This document shows, piece after piece, positions 28,389-36,066 of a stretch of DNA of 64,000 nt (position 1 is its first letter; every line of letters starts with the position of its first letter). Origin of the DNA: Thermococcus piezophilus (lineage in GTDB: Archaea > Methanobacteriota_B > Thermococci > Thermococcales > Thermococcaceae); the NCBI RefSeq assembly GCF_001647085.1, contig NZ_CP015520.1:682001-746000 (forward strand), given 5' to 3'. Under the pieces are notes generated by a model. It saw nothing but the letters and a program-made list of their open reading frames with translations, was not told the origin of the DNA and did not search any database. The translations under genes and the position numbers were made by a program.

Positions 28389-29207
28389 ATAATATCTGGA
28401 TCGGTTATGCGCTTCGCAGGATATTCCGGCATCACCAGATACACTAAATCAACGATATAGCTGGCAGCTTTTGCCGCCAAGTAAGGAGCACCGAAGTAGT
28501 CCTCACTTCCACCGATTATTAACAGCTTTCCGTTCTGACCCTTGTGCTCGCCCCTCTTCCTTAAAGCGAACTTCGCATCACCGGGGCCAACTAGGTGATA
28601 AAGCTCCTTTGGATAACCAATTTTGGCAACGATTCTTTCAAAACCCTCAAACTCCTCCTTGTCCCACTGGAATGTTACAGCAAAGTTGCACTTAACTTGA
28701 ACTCTTGAGGGATAGCCACTTGGCAGGTCAACACTCACAATCCTAGCTTTTCCAGAATATTCGTTGATTTTCTCAATTGCGGAACGTATCGGCTCGCGCG
28801 GCTCGCCCTTTGTGCCGGCTCCAAGAAGGGCATCAACGATAACATCATAATCCTCAAGATTGAGAGCCTTTATCTGGCTTGAGTCCTTAAGGATTTTGAT
28901 CCTTACAAAGTCAAGCTTCCTAAGGATTTCCCAGTTGTGCCTGGCTTCCTCACTTCTAGATTTTTATTTCATCACCCACCAAAAAGACCGTCACATCATT
29001 CTCGAAGCTTAAATGTCTAGCAACAACAAAGCCATCCCCACCGTTGTTTCCCGTCCCGCAGAATATTGCCACGTTAAGGCCTTTTCCAAACTTTTCTTCT
29101 ATTGCTCTTGCCACTCCAGCGCCGGCATTTTCCATGAGCTGAAAGGGTGAGATGCCAAGCCACTTGGCGTTGATATCCCAGATGTAAACGACTTCAATGA
29201 TCACCAT
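28389..29207 (-). pseudogene. nnr: nnr copy B, NAD(P)HX epimerase domain and start of dehydratase domain
   Basis: Carries the N-terminal NAXE (epimerase) domain: [38 protein letters not shown], and after a break VDALLGAGTKGEPREPI and VSVDLPSG. It then runs into the start of the dehydratase domain and stops abruptly at 28389, where sequence identity with copy A (from 25631) also ends. One frameshift near 28962 (an extra T giving a TAG) splits the frame after GDEIKI. Joined to 25003-25630 it would rebuild a complete bifunctional enzyme, so the 2.76 kb between them looks inserted or duplicated. Confidence 0.85.
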
Positions 29208-29239
29208 TTTCAAACATCGCTCTGGTCTTATCACAGTCC

Positions 29240-29540
29240 CTATTCGGAATAGAGCACAAGATAAACCTCTTTAATACTCTTAGTCTCCTCTGAAAAGTCT
29301 TTCGCCGTTTCAAGGAACGTTCCCATAAGAAGCGCCGAAGGCTTCTAACTTTTAATTCATCGGCTTTTCTCAAAGCTCCGAGAATTCATACTGCCCCAGC
29401 GCCAAAGCTGGTGTTACAACGACTTCACCATGCCCACTTTGCTCTCTCATAGCTTCCTTACCTATCCTTATAGTTGGGCTGTATTGACTATCGCCTCAGC
29501 AGGAAAGCGGATGATATTCCCTATAACAACCCCAAAGGAA
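29240..29540 (-). pseudogene. Macro-domain (ADP-ribose-binding) protein remnant
   Basis: Pieces in different frames of the minus strand spell a macro domain: RIGKEAMREQSGHGEVVVTP, then ALRKADELKV, then [20 protein letters not shown] and VLYSE. The middle part is heavily deleted and interrupted by stops. Intact relatives hydrolyse or bind ADP-ribose derivatives. It directly follows nnr copy B, and both genes concern NAD-derived metabolites, but this one is dead. Confidence 0.55.
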
Positions 29541-29552
29541 ACCATACTCCTC

Positions 29553-30512
29553 TCAGTCGAAAAGTTTCCTAAGAATCTGCCTCTCCCTCTCATCAAGAAA
29601 AGAGTCGTCACCAATCAATATTACCGTTGCCCCATTCAGAAGTGAGTAATCCCTCAGCGCGGACAAAAACTTCATCACCGGAACAAAACCATTCTCTAAG
29701 ATCAGGTACTCAAGCCCGTCTATGACTATGACAGCATTCTTTCCCAGATCAGATGCACTTTTCATGAACTTAACGGCCATATCAAGCATCCTGGCCAGGT
29801 TCGTAGGGCTTATTGCACGCTCTTCTGACAACTTGGTTATCCAGAACCAGTTCGATCTGTCCTTACGTACCCTAGAAAATACGAGTGCTCCTTCCAAGAT
29901 GTCATCGGGAACAGAAGGCATCATTGTAAGGCCGTGTTTGAGCTCGAGTTTAACATCAGAGAGCTCAAATTCACCTATAAAAGAACTATCGAGGAACGTC
30001 TTTATTGAAACGTATGCTAGAACAACAGCAAAGACAGCAGTAACGAGACCTATGTACTGGTTAGTAAAGTAGTAGCCCCTCAAAAAGACGATGACGGCAA
30101 AAGCCATCTCCAAGATACCCATTAGTCTGAGAGATTCGTTTCTGGTAAGGAGGAGGTAAATCCCTGAAAAAGCCACACTTCCTGCCAAAACAACCATGGA
30201 GTACGTCATATGCTCAGGAAACAGGAATATCAGCCCTGCGAGAGGGACAGCAGAAAAATATCTTAGCTCACGGACATAGGAGATATTACAGAGGAGCTCT
30301 TCCGAGGCGCGGAGATTCCCAAGCCAAACGAGGAACGCAAAAAATGCCAGACCTACGATGTACACAGATTTCTCCGGGACAAAGAAGTGAACAGAAAGGC
30401 TGAACCATGCGAGCGCGTAGTAAGCTAATGCCTTCCGCCCAGTAGCGTGGTAATTATAGAAAAGGAGAACATATGAAACGATAAGGGCAACCCCAAAGAC
30501 GAACTCAATCAT
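29553..30512 (-). CDS. DUF835 membrane protein
   Basis: 319 residues. About six hydrophobic helices occupy residues 1-185 and are followed by a cytoplasmic DUF835 domain with RKDRSNWFWITKLSEERAIS, a Walker-B-like NAVIVIDGLEYLILENGF and a C-terminal ATVILIGDDSFLDERERQIL. The DUF835 domain resembles a degenerate nucleotide-binding fold that lacks a P-loop. The start ATG overlaps the stop of the MTA deaminase gene by four bases, so they are co-translated. Family function unknown; a paralogue is at 56298-57089. Confidence 0.8.
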   Translation of the reverse strand: MIEFVFGVALIVSYVLLFYNYHATGRKALAYYALAWFSLSVHFFVPEKSVYIVGLAFFAFLVWLGNLRASEELLCNISYVRELRYFSAVPLAGLIFLFPEHMTYSMVVLAGSVAFSGIYLLLTRNESLRLMGILEMAFAVIVFLRGYYFTNQYIGLVTAVFAVVLAYVSIKTFLDSSFIGEFELSDVKLELKHGLTMMPSVPDDILEGALVFSRVRKDRSNWFWITKLSEERAISPTNLARMLDMAVKFMKSASDLGKNAVIVIDGLEYLILENGFVPVMKFLSALRDYSLLNGATVILIGDDSFLDERERQILRKLFD

Positions 30513-31783
30513 GTTAGCTCACCGATCACCCGTTCGGTATCATTAAGGATTTTCTCCTCATCCAAAGTGAGTAATTCCCGATCCAGCATTAAAACTTTTC
30601 CATCCACTATAGTTGTCTCGACATCATTGCCGTTTGCCGAATAAACGAGGTGGCTGATGACGTTATTAATTGGCCTCAGGTGAGGCTTGTTGAAGTCGAT
30701 TATCGCGATGTCGGCCAAGTAGCTCTCCCTGATCATGCCTGCCTTGAGCCCGAGTGCCCTCGCACCGTTCTGAGTTGCCATTTTAAACACCGTCCTTGCA
30801 TCTGCAACCGTTGGATTGAGGTTGTGAACCTTATGGAGGAGAGCCGCAAGCTTCATCTCCTCAAGCATGTCGAGGTTGTTGTTGCTCGCTGAACCGTCAG
30901 TACCAAGGCCGACGTTAACGCCCGCATTAAGAAGCCTCTGAAGGGGCATAACGCCGCTGGCGAGCTTCATGTTGCTCGCAGGGTTGTGGGCGACGGTAAC
31001 GCCGTGTCTCGCCAGAATCTGTATGTCTCTGCTGTCAAGCCATACGCCGTGAGCTATTATAACATCATCAGCTAGGAATCCGATATCATCAAGCAAAACA
31101 ACTGGGCTCTTTCCATAGCGTTCAGCTATCTGACCTATCTCGGCCATTGTTTCGCTGACGTGGATGGTTATGAGCTTGCCGTGTTCGTTCGCGAGTCTCC
31201 TGACCTCTTTAAGGAGGGCTATCGAGCAGGTATATGGGGCGTGGGGCCCGAATACGAAGTGAACCCTGTCTGAGTCAAGTTCATCTATGAATTTCATTAT
31301 CCTGAGAGCTTCATTTACCTCCTTCTCCGTCTTCTCGGGGTCGCCCAGGTCGATCATGCCGTAGCTCAGATAACCCCTCAGACCGCTTTCGAGGGTTACC
31401 TCTGCAACGGCATCCATGAAGAAGTACATATCCACAAACGTCGTCGTCCCGCTTTTTATCATCTCCAGCGCGCCAAGATAAGCGCCGACTTTGGTGTACT
31501 CCCTTGTCAGCTTAGCCTCTTTCGGCCAGATGTGCTCTCGAAGCCAGTCCATCAATGGCAGATCGTCGGCCAAGCCCCTAAAGAGTCCCATTGGAGAGTG
31601 GGTGTGCAAATTTACGAATCCCGGAGAAACAACTTTTCCCTTGGCGTCTATGACAGTGTCGGCGCTCTTGTTGATGTTTTTGGCAACCTCCACTATTTTA
31701 TTACTCTCGATGAGGACGTCCGCTTTGATAACTTCAAGGTTCTCGCCGTAAACCACGTAGCCGTTCTTGATTAGAATGCTCAT
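30509..31783 (-). CDS. 5-methylthioadenosine/S-adenosylhomocysteine deaminase
   Basis: Amidohydrolase that deaminates MTA or SAH to the inosyl form. Metal ligands are visible: GFVNLHTHSPMG (first His pair), FGPHAPYTCS, HVSETMAEIGQ, IAHGVWL and the late Asp in VGLGTDGSASNNN. At about 424 residues it has the usual length. ATG 31783 follows GGGTGG. MTA phosphorylase is encoded about 2.3 kb away (34057-34830), so this genome has two alternative fates for MTA. It heads a two-gene operon with the DUF835 gene. Confidence 0.9.
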   Translation of the reverse strand: MSILIKNGYVVYGENLEVIKADVLIESNKIVEVAKNINKSADTVIDAKGKVVSPGFVNLHTHSPMGLFRGLADDLPLMDWLREHIWPKEAKLTREYTKVGAYLGALEMIKSGTTTFVDMYFFMDAVAEVTLESGLRGYLSYGMIDLGDPEKTEKEVNEALRIMKFIDELDSDRVHFVFGPHAPYTCSIALLKEVRRLANEHGKLITIHVSETMAEIGQIAERYGKSPVVLLDDIGFLADDVIIAHGVWLDSRDIQILARHGVTVAHNPASNMKLASGVMPLQRLLNAGVNVGLGTDGSASNNNLDMLEEMKLAALLHKVHNLNPTVADARTVFKMATQNGARALGLKAGMIRESYLADIAIIDFNKPHLRPINNVISHLVYSANGNDVETTIVDGKVLMLDRELLTLDEEKILNDTERVIGELT

Positions 31784-31855
31784 AACTACCACCCTCTTTT
31801 TTAAGAGGAGGTATTTAGAAGATAAGTTAAAAAGATGTCGGGAAAGAGAGAAAAG

Positions 31856-32226
31856 TCAAAGGGGAACCCAGAGAGCCCATTCGTATGGGTTGAACTCGTT
31901 ATAGTGATCCCAAATGTAGGCGTAGCCGTTCTCAACCAGCCACTCATTGACGTTGAGAGCATAACCGTCGTCCCAGTAGGGAAGATAAACGACAGCGACA
32001 ACACGGTCGTATGGGTCGGTTTCGTATATATCATCGACATCGATGTAAACGTACTCTCCAAGTATCAACCGGGTAAGGGCACGCCATGCCTTTTTGCCAT
32101 CGCTTGTGTAAATTTCCGGCGCGTTTATGTCCGCAAGGCGTATCTTGAACAGCTCTCCAGCATGATAGCCTCTATAAGACTAAAACCAGACAGTATTGCT
32201 GTCAACAACATCAATCACCCCCCATA
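31856..32226 (-). pseudogene. Staphylococcal-nuclease-like (thermonuclease) gene, decayed
   Basis: The frame reads VIDVVDSNTVWF, a TAG stop, then GELFKIRLADINAPEIYTSD, GKKAWRALTRLILGEYVYID and a C-terminal part containing LNVNEWLVENGYAYIWDH. These are the hallmarks of the SNase fold: the VxxVxDxDTV strand, RLADINAPE with the active Arg and Asp, and the WLVENGYA helix. The internal stop and the missing 5' end (no signal peptide or start) indicate a pseudogene. Intact relatives are secreted or surface nucleases. Confidence 0.7.
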
Positions 32227-32331
32227 GGCCTCAAACTCGCAGGCACGGTAAAGCCCGAAGAGTCAAAAACTGTTTAAAATTGATTGGATAGCCATAAACT
32301 GGAAGTTCACCGTCAACAGTTTACGGGCTAA

Positions 32332-32660
32332 CTAGTCTTCACCTCTACATCCATGTACTCCACCATAAAACCTGTTTAATTGTGATGCTCTTCGGAAGTT
32401 TTCCTTTTAGCTTAACTTCATAGACAGGTTTTTCAGTATCGTTGGGCTTGAGAATCAAGGTGTCACCTTCCATTGTAACGTTGAATCGTTCAGTTCAGTA
32501 TGGCCGCAAATGGGTCAAGGGCACTGACATCATCAACCGTGGTGTTAAGCACGAAAGTGTCGTTTGAGGATATCACTTTCTGTGTGCCGTTTTCTATGAT
32601 GATTTTCTTGGCCAAGGAGCCGTTGATGTAATCTTCCCTAATTATTTTGTCCGGTTTCAT
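32332..32660 (-). pseudogene. LolA-like secreted protein fragment, frameshifted
   Basis: A 56-codon frame (32490-32660, MKPDKIIREDYINGSLAKKI onward) ends at TGA. The sense continues in another frame with ERFNVTMEGDTLILKPNDTE, KPVYEVKLKGKLPKSITIKQ. The pattern of alternating strands and the N-terminal part resemble outer-membrane lipoprotein carrier (LolA/RseB-like) domains found in archaeal surface proteins. The signal peptide is missing. A weak family call; a dead surface-protein fragment is likely. Confidence 0.4.
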
Positions 32661-32685
32661 AAAAATCACGTGGCTCTCAAAAGAC

Positions 32686-33018
32686 TTAACGGATAGCCAT
32701 GTGTTTTCTGATACCCATCAAATACGTAAAAATAATGAAAAGCATCCAGAGATAAATGGGGCCACAATCATGGGGACGTACAGATTGAATAATTCTCATA
32801 CCCACGTATCCATCTACAATAACTGATAAGGTATATTCAGCTATTGATTTAATTTTGTTATTCTTTAAATAATAAGAAATGACCCCCGATATTGTGACAT
32901 ATAAAACCAATAGTATTAAAATTTCAGTGATAGACAAAAAATGCTTCCATACCAAACCAATCGCTAAGAGGAAATGTAAAAAAACAAGAGATAGGACAAC
33001 ATATCTATTTCTTTCCAA
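32686..33018 (-). CDS. Small polytopic membrane protein
   Basis: 110 residues starting at TTG 33018. Three to four hydrophobic helices are visible (VVLSLVFLHFLLAIGLVW; TEILILLVLYVTISGVIS; YLWMLFIIFTYLMGI). No family recognised. With the next two upstream frames it forms a second cluster of tiny membrane and signal-peptide proteins like that at 22.9-24.8 kb. It may be a partner of the short secreted peptide encoded at 33436-33564. Confidence 0.45.
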   Translation of the reverse strand: MERNRYVVLSLVFLHFLLAIGLVWKHFLSITEILILLVLYVTISGVISYYLKNNKIKSIAEYTLSVIVDGYVGMRIIQSVRPHDCGPIYLWMLFIIFTYLMGIRKHMAIR

Positions 33019-33136
33019 TTCCGCTCAACCCCCATTATGTTATGGTTTCTGATACTTGTTCCCAAAAATACCAGCAAACAATAACATATTTAGTTCCACA
33101 GCCACCACCCAAAATGTTAATCCAACGTACAAATGA

Positions 33137-33361
33137 TTATCTCTTGAGAATTAAATGTCTAAGTTTATAATACCTACTAAAATACTCGGAGAGTATATCT
33201 GTATTTTTTAATTGGGAGTACTCGTAAATGCTACCCACCACAAGTACCAATACAATCAAAAACTTTCCCTTTAACGTATAAACTTTCTCAATTCCGTACA
33301 CAAATAATGCAAAGAGGACAAAATAAAGGGCAAAATCCTGAAACTTCGATCCAATCTTCAT
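33137..33361 (-). CDS. Small membrane protein
   Basis: 74 residues with two hydrophobic helices (FALYFVLFALFVYGIEKVYT and FLIVLVLVVGSIYEYSQ) and a basic C-terminal tail (YYKLRHLILKR). No family recognised. The A/T-rich base composition differs from the housekeeping genes nearby, as for its neighbours, suggesting accessory or acquired DNA. Confidence 0.45.
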   Translation of the reverse strand: MKIGSKFQDFALYFVLFALFVYGIEKVYTLKGKFLIVLVLVVGSIYEYSQLKNTDILSEYFSRYYKLRHLILKR

Positions 33362-33564
33362 ATTGCATCACCCACATATCTCTACTACCCCACATATTCT
33401 GTGAGCCCCATATGATTAGACATATTTCCAGAGTATCAGGAGCATCCTGGTGTTCTGGGAGCCTTTGTTTCCAACATTGAAACAGCATCTACGCTTGCCA
33501 AGGCCGGGCTGACTGCCAAACCCATCACCAGCACCAGCATCACAAGGTCCAGCAACTTCTTCAT
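33288..33564 (-). pseudogene. Short signal-peptide protein, probably frameshifted
   Basis: ATG 33564 opens MKKLLDLVMLVLVMGLAVSP followed by an ALA cleavage site, and stops after 42 codons at 33436. An overlapping frame continues with APDTLEICLIIWGSQNMWGS and a Cys-rich end (CPLFCPLCIICVRN) to 33288. One small indel near 33445 would join them into a secreted peptide of about 85 residues. Alternatively the 42-residue product is the real one. A TATA-like CATATTTAAG lies upstream at about 33597-33606. Confidence 0.4.
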
Positions 33565-33606
33565 GAATGCCCCCTTGAAAGCTAAGGGGTGTTATTCATA
33601 TTTAAG

Positions 33607-34056
33607 TTTTACTCTTTAATGACGTTTTTATATTTCTCCTATATGTCAGATTAAAAAATTAAAAGAGTAGAACATCAAAACTATAAAAACAAAAACTTGT
33701 CCAAAACTATTCTGCAGAACCTTTTCTGAAGGAAGAATCAGCCCCCCTTACAATCCCCAACAAAAAACCTGCACTCTCTCCGCTTGTACTCTTTGGCTTA
33801 TCCCCCAGGCTTTTTTAAATTCCGCTCACACATCTTTTCTGCTGTAGAGAGTCAAAAGGCCGCGAGTAGAACGCCCCAATAGCTCAAAAAAGGAACCTGT
33901 GTTCCTCTGGAAGGAGGACAGTGTAACCCGCAAAAATGAATATGGCGAGCACATCAAACCCTCGTCTTATACCCACTTCACTCATGAGGCAGATTCCAAC
34001 ATTCTTAAATCCTTCGGCCATGCCACAGGCATAAAGAAAGAAACAGGGAAGGTTAC
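33607..34056. other. Intergenic region without a recognisable gene
   Basis: About 450 bp. A short minus-strand frame reads MSEVGIRRGFDVLAIFIFAG but soon meets a stop, and I do not recognise it. A small palindrome AGGAAC-CTGT-GTTCCT lies near 33891-33906. No RNA gene or repeat array was seen. Confidence 0.4.
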
Positions 34057-34830
34057 TCATACAAACATGCTCTTCAACACATCAGCACAGCCACACTTCC
34101 TCTCCTTCGGTATGCGCGGAATTCCCTTCTTGAGAAGCTCCTGAACCTTATAGTTGTTCTCAGCCATGACTTTGAGAACCTCTTGGGCATCGACGGGCTT
34201 GTCAGCCCAGACGTCGTAGTCGGTAACGGTTGCAATGTTCACGTAGCACATTCCGAGTTCTCTCGCTAAAACTACTTCAGGAACGAGAGTCATGCCGATT
34301 ATGTGAGCGTACTGTCTGAACATGAAGCTCTCGGCCCTCGTTGAAAACCTTGGACCCTCTATACAAACATAGGTGCCCTTCTCATGGACAGGGAAGCCGA
34401 GCTCTTTAGCCGTCTCGTAGAAAATTTTCCTCATTTCCGGACAGAAGGGGTCGGCCATGCTGACGTGGGCTACCCTTGGCCCGTTGTAGAAGGTGTATTC
34501 CCTCTTCTTCGTGAAGTCAATGAACTGGTCAGTAATTACAATGTCCCCGGGCTTATACTCTTCTCTAAGGGAGCCAACAGCCGTTACGCCGATGACGCGC
34601 TCGACGCCAAGCTCCTTGAGAGCCCAGATGTTCGCCCTATATGGAACCTCGTGCGGCGGGAACTCGTGGTGCTTGCCGTGGCGCGGTATGAAGGCGACCT
34701 CGACGCCCCCAATCTTCCCGATTTCCACTGGAGCCGAAGGCCTGCCATAGGGAGTGTGAACCTTGACGGTCTCTTCTGGATCAAAAACGCCGTAAACACC
34801 GGAACCGCCTATGATACCTATCCTCGGCAT
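34057..34830 (-). CDS. mtnP: S-methyl-5'-thioadenosine phosphorylase
   Basis: Phosphorolyses MTA, a polyamine by-product, to adenine and methylthioribose-1-phosphate. It has [11 protein letters not shown] at the N-terminus (phosphate loop), [36 protein letters not shown] (substrate pocket) and a C-terminal CGCADVL. The CxC pair matches the redox/disulfide motif known in the Pyrococcus furiosus enzyme. At 257 residues it is full length. Divergent from the PAC2 gene; an ORB-like sequence lies in the shared promoter. Confidence 0.95.
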   Translation of the reverse strand: MPRIGIIGGSGVYGVFDPEETVKVHTPYGRPSAPVEIGKIGGVEVAFIPRHGKHHEFPPHEVPYRANIWALKELGVERVIGVTAVGSLREEYKPGDIVITDQFIDFTKKREYTFYNGPRVAHVSMADPFCPEMRKIFYETAKELGFPVHEKGTYVCIEGPRFSTRAESFMFRQYAHIIGMTLVPEVVLARELGMCYVNIATVTDYDVWADKPVDAQEVLKVMAENNYKVQELLKKGIPRIPKERKCGCADVLKSMFV

Positions 34831-34878
34831 TTGGACATCACCCTGTAAAAATCAGGCTTGAGTTATTTAAGACTTGCC

Positions 34879-34900
34879 TTTCCAGTGGAAATAGAGCTCC
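34879..34900 (+). promoter_or_regulatory. ORB-like dyad between mtnP and the PAC2 gene
   Basis: TTTCCAGTGGAAATAGAGCT contains the complete TTCCAGTGGAA dyad but lacks the G-string. It lies in the divergent promoter, between the minus-strand TATA of mtnP (CTTAAATAAC) and the plus-strand TATA of the next gene (ACTTTAATAACC). Confidence 0.55.
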
Positions 34901-34947
34901 GAAACTTTAATAACCTTTAGAAACTAAAAATTTCCTTGGGTGAGAAC

Positions 34948-35676
34948 ATGGAGAACGGGAAGCCAGTCAAGATAGTTCTACCAGAGATAAAGGACCCCAT
35001 TCTCATCGAGGGATATCCCGGAATAGGCCTAGTAGGTCATATAGCGGCCAACTTCTTAGCAAAGGAACTCGGAATGGAGATGGTAGGCTACGTGGAGAGT
35101 CCATTCATTCCGCCGATGGCGCTCATCCTTGAGGGGAAGCCCAATCCACCACTAAGGTTCTACGGAAAAGACAACATAATCCTCGCCGTTGCCGATATCT
35201 ACGTGCCTCCAACCCTGGTAAGCGAAATAGCTAATGAACTAGTGAGGTATCTGAAAGATATGAACGCAGCGAAGGTAATTTCTCTTGGAGGCATTGGTAT
35301 TGGCCTATTCAAGGAGAAAATGGACGTCTGGGGCGTCGGTGCGCGCGAAGAGCTCAACAAGGAGCTGGAAAACTTCGGCGTCAAGATACTCCAGTACGGC
35401 TCAATAATGGGCATGAGTGGCAAGCTCCTATGGGAGGCAAGCAAAGAAGGTTTGGACGCCTACGTTCTCCTCGGCGAGACCTTTGGGGACAGACCAGACC
35501 CGAGGGCAGCAGCCAACGTTGTTGAGGTTCTCAAGAAGCTGACGCCCATAGAGGTCCCCACGGAGCCTCTTATCAAGGAGGCAGAGATGATAGAGGAACA
35601 GCTCAGAAAAATGCATGAGCAGATGGAGCAGGCGAGGAGAAAGACCGAGAAGCAGTACGAGAGCATCTACCTGTGA
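34948..35676 (+). CDS. PAC2-family protein (proteasome assembly chaperone-like)
   Basis: 242 residues. Alpha/beta PAC2 fold: ILIEGYPGIGLVGHIAANFL near the N-terminus, YVPPTLVSEIANELVRYLKD, and AKVISLGGIGIGLF. The C-terminal 60 residues form a charged helix (EEQLRKMHEQMEQARRKTEK) likely to be a coiled coil. Relatives are called proteasome-assembly chaperones or ATP-grasp-like proteins; no archaeal role is established for this member. ATG 34948 follows GGGTGAG. The DUF61 gene starts nine bases after its stop. Confidence 0.85.
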   Translation: MENGKPVKIVLPEIKDPILIEGYPGIGLVGHIAANFLAKELGMEMVGYVESPFIPPMALILEGKPNPPLRFYGKDNIILAVADIYVPPTLVSEIANELVRYLKDMNAAKVISLGGIGIGLFKEKMDVWGVGAREELNKELENFGVKILQYGSIMGMSGKLLWEASKEGLDAYVLLGETFGDRPDPRAAANVVEVLKKLTPIEVPTEPLIKEAEMIEEQLRKMHEQMEQARRKTEKQYESIYL

Positions 35677-35685
35677 GGTGAGAGC

Positions 35686-36066
35686 ATGGAGGCAGTGACC
35701 TTAGCTGGAATCGCAAGACGCGTTCTGGATGAACTCCTAAGAAGCCCCTACAAGACGCTGGAAATCAGAAGCGCGAGGAATGTCGTAGCCCTCGAAAGGG
35801 CGCGCGAGCTGGGAAGGGTCTTTCTCACATACGAAACCTACCAGGATATAACCATCGGAACGGAAGGACTCCTCGCCGAGTTGCTAAAACTCGAGAGCAT
35901 GGAGCAGCGCATTCCATGGGAGGAGAGCGACGAAAGAGAAATCACAGTCTGCAGGGCGCAGGTGAGGCTGCTGGGACTGGGAAGAATCGTAGAGATAAGG
36001 AAGAAGAATACACTTCTGCTCGTCAGGGTCAGGGAGATGCTCCCGCAGGAGATGGACATTGGCTAA
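35686..36066 (+). CDS. DUF61 (UPF0216) protein
   Basis: 126 residues with the DUF61 pattern: LLRSPYKTLEIRSARNVVAL near the N-terminus and a C-terminal VRVREMLPQEM. Cytosolic, unknown function. GAGGTGAG sits before ATG 35686, nine bases after the PAC2 stop, so both are in one operon. The stop overlaps that of the convergent nucS gene by four bases. Confidence 0.8.
   Translation: MEAVTLAGIARRVLDELLRSPYKTLEIRSARNVVALERARELGRVFLTYETYQDITIGTEGLLAELLKLESMEQRIPWEESDEREITVCRAQVRLLGLGRIVEIRKKNTLLLVRVREMLPQEMDIG

Noticed and set aside
28539-29146. Coincidence of the deleted blocks with fixed columns of the displayed sequence lines
   Set aside because: The display phase depends on where the window starts, so it is not itself evidence; only the internal period and uniform size count.
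33899-34144. Plus-strand frame of 81 codons upstream of mtnP
   Set aside because: Overlaps the end of mtnP, has an unlikely composition and no ribosome site.
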